A DNA stretch of 12,928 nucleotides from Rhizobacter sp. (GTDB taxonomy: Bacteria > Pseudomonadota > Gammaproteobacteria > Burkholderiales > Burkholderiaceae_C): assembly GCA_025351675.1 (NCBI GenBank), contig JANXVK010000658.1, positions 1-12,928 of the forward strand. Direction: 5' to 3'. The notes under the pieces were generated by a model. It saw only the letters and a program-made list of their open reading frames with translations, was not told the origin of the DNA and searched no databases. Position numbers and translations under genes: made by a program. Each line of letters begins with the position of its first letter. The first letter of the stretch is position 1. This document shows, in pieces, positions 12,655 to 12,928 of this stretch.

Positions 12655-12928
12655 AGCCCGGCATGGGCCTGATCAAACACTACCTGCAGTTCAAGGACCT
12701 TCGCGCCGAGGAGTACACCTACCTGTTCGAGCGTGCCGCGACGATCAAAACGCGCTTCAAGAACTACGAGAAGTACACGCCGCTGGTCGACCGCACCCTG
12801 GCGATGATCTTCGAGAAGGCCAGCACGCGCACCCGCGTGAGCTTCGAGGCCGGCATGTACCAGATGGGCGGCTCGGTCGTGAACCTCACGAGCGGCGACA
12901 GCCAGCTCGGGCGCGCCGAGCCGATCGA
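12651..12928 (+). CDS. argF: Ornithine carbamoyltransferase, N-terminal part (runs off the right edge)
   Basis: OTC makes citrulline from ornithine and carbamoyl phosphate. The 92 visible residues include IKHYLQFKDL near the start and the carbamoyl-phosphate motif FEKASTRTRVSFEAG (54-68; S58-T-R-T-R62), followed by MYQMGGSVVNLTSGDSQLGR. The start ATG 12651 overlaps the argD stop (ATGA). ATG 12663 (MGLIKHYL) is an equally plausible start, nearer to the usual family N terminus. No strong ribosome binding site precedes either, which fits translational coupling to argD. The rest of the gene, including the ornithine-binding domain, is outside the window. Confidence 0.94.
   Translation, partial: MKPGMGLIKHYLQFKDLRAEEYTYLFERAATIKTRFKNYEKYTPLVDRTLAMIFEKASTRTRVSFEAGMYQMGGSVVNLTSGDSQLGRAEPI

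Noticed and set aside
1..12928. Mobile elements, CRISPR arrays, tRNA genes, toxin-antitoxin or defence genes
   Set aside because: Looked for and not seen: no transposase or integrase motifs, no regularly spaced repeats, no cloverleaf, and all sizeable genes have housekeeping or conserved-family matches.

Overview
This is an ordinary, GC-rich chromosomal segment of a betaproteobacterium. It most likely comes from the Burkholderiales, perhaps the Rubrivivax/Leptothrix/Methylibium neighbourhood. The placement rests on the protein sequences (Burkholderiales-type S20, DUF3579, Hda, PcnB with a basic tail) and on gene order: rpsT / DUF3579 / argD-argF on one side, and hda, a HAD phosphatase and pcnB followed by folK and a deoxynucleoside kinase on the other. 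No integrase, transposase, CRISPR array, tRNA or rRNA was recognised.

Layout. A run of eleven genes on the minus strand reads from murJ (10318) leftward to the window edge: murJ, a SirB1/transglutaminase-like protein, an AI-2E/PerM family permease, hda, a HAD-IB phosphatase, pcnB, a serine hydrolase (class C beta-lactamase/family VIII esterase fold), folK, a small DUF486 membrane protein, a deoxynucleoside kinase, and a DUF47 (PhoU-like) phosphate-transport accessory protein whose partner pit would lie just off the left edge. Most junctions are very tight, with overlapping stop and start codons at four of them. To the right, rpsT is transcribed divergently from murJ from back-to-back promoters and ends in a bidirectional terminator shared with the convergent DUF3579 gene. 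A 248-bp divergent region then precedes the argD-argF arginine biosynthesis operon; argF runs off the right edge.

How the genes fit together. The content is housekeeping: cell-wall lipid II flipping (murJ), control of replication initiation (hda), RNA polyadenylation (pcnB), folate synthesis (folK), deoxynucleoside salvage, phosphate uptake, translation (rpsT) and arginine synthesis (argD, argF).

The part most worth a second look is not a gene. Two ~95-bp GC-rich elements lie on either side of hda, at 5813-5911 and 6606-6700, in the same orientation. They share both ends, and each carries a 6-bp hairpin at the same place whose stems differ by two compensatory base-pair changes. One copy is apparently translated in frame as residues 8-40 of the HAD protein; the other supplies the ribosome binding site of hda. 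A possible third, degenerate copy lies at the left edge after the DUF47 gene. A second point of interest is a Pho-box-like direct repeat overlapping a perfect hairpin in front of the DUF47 gene. I see no convincing new multi-gene system here.
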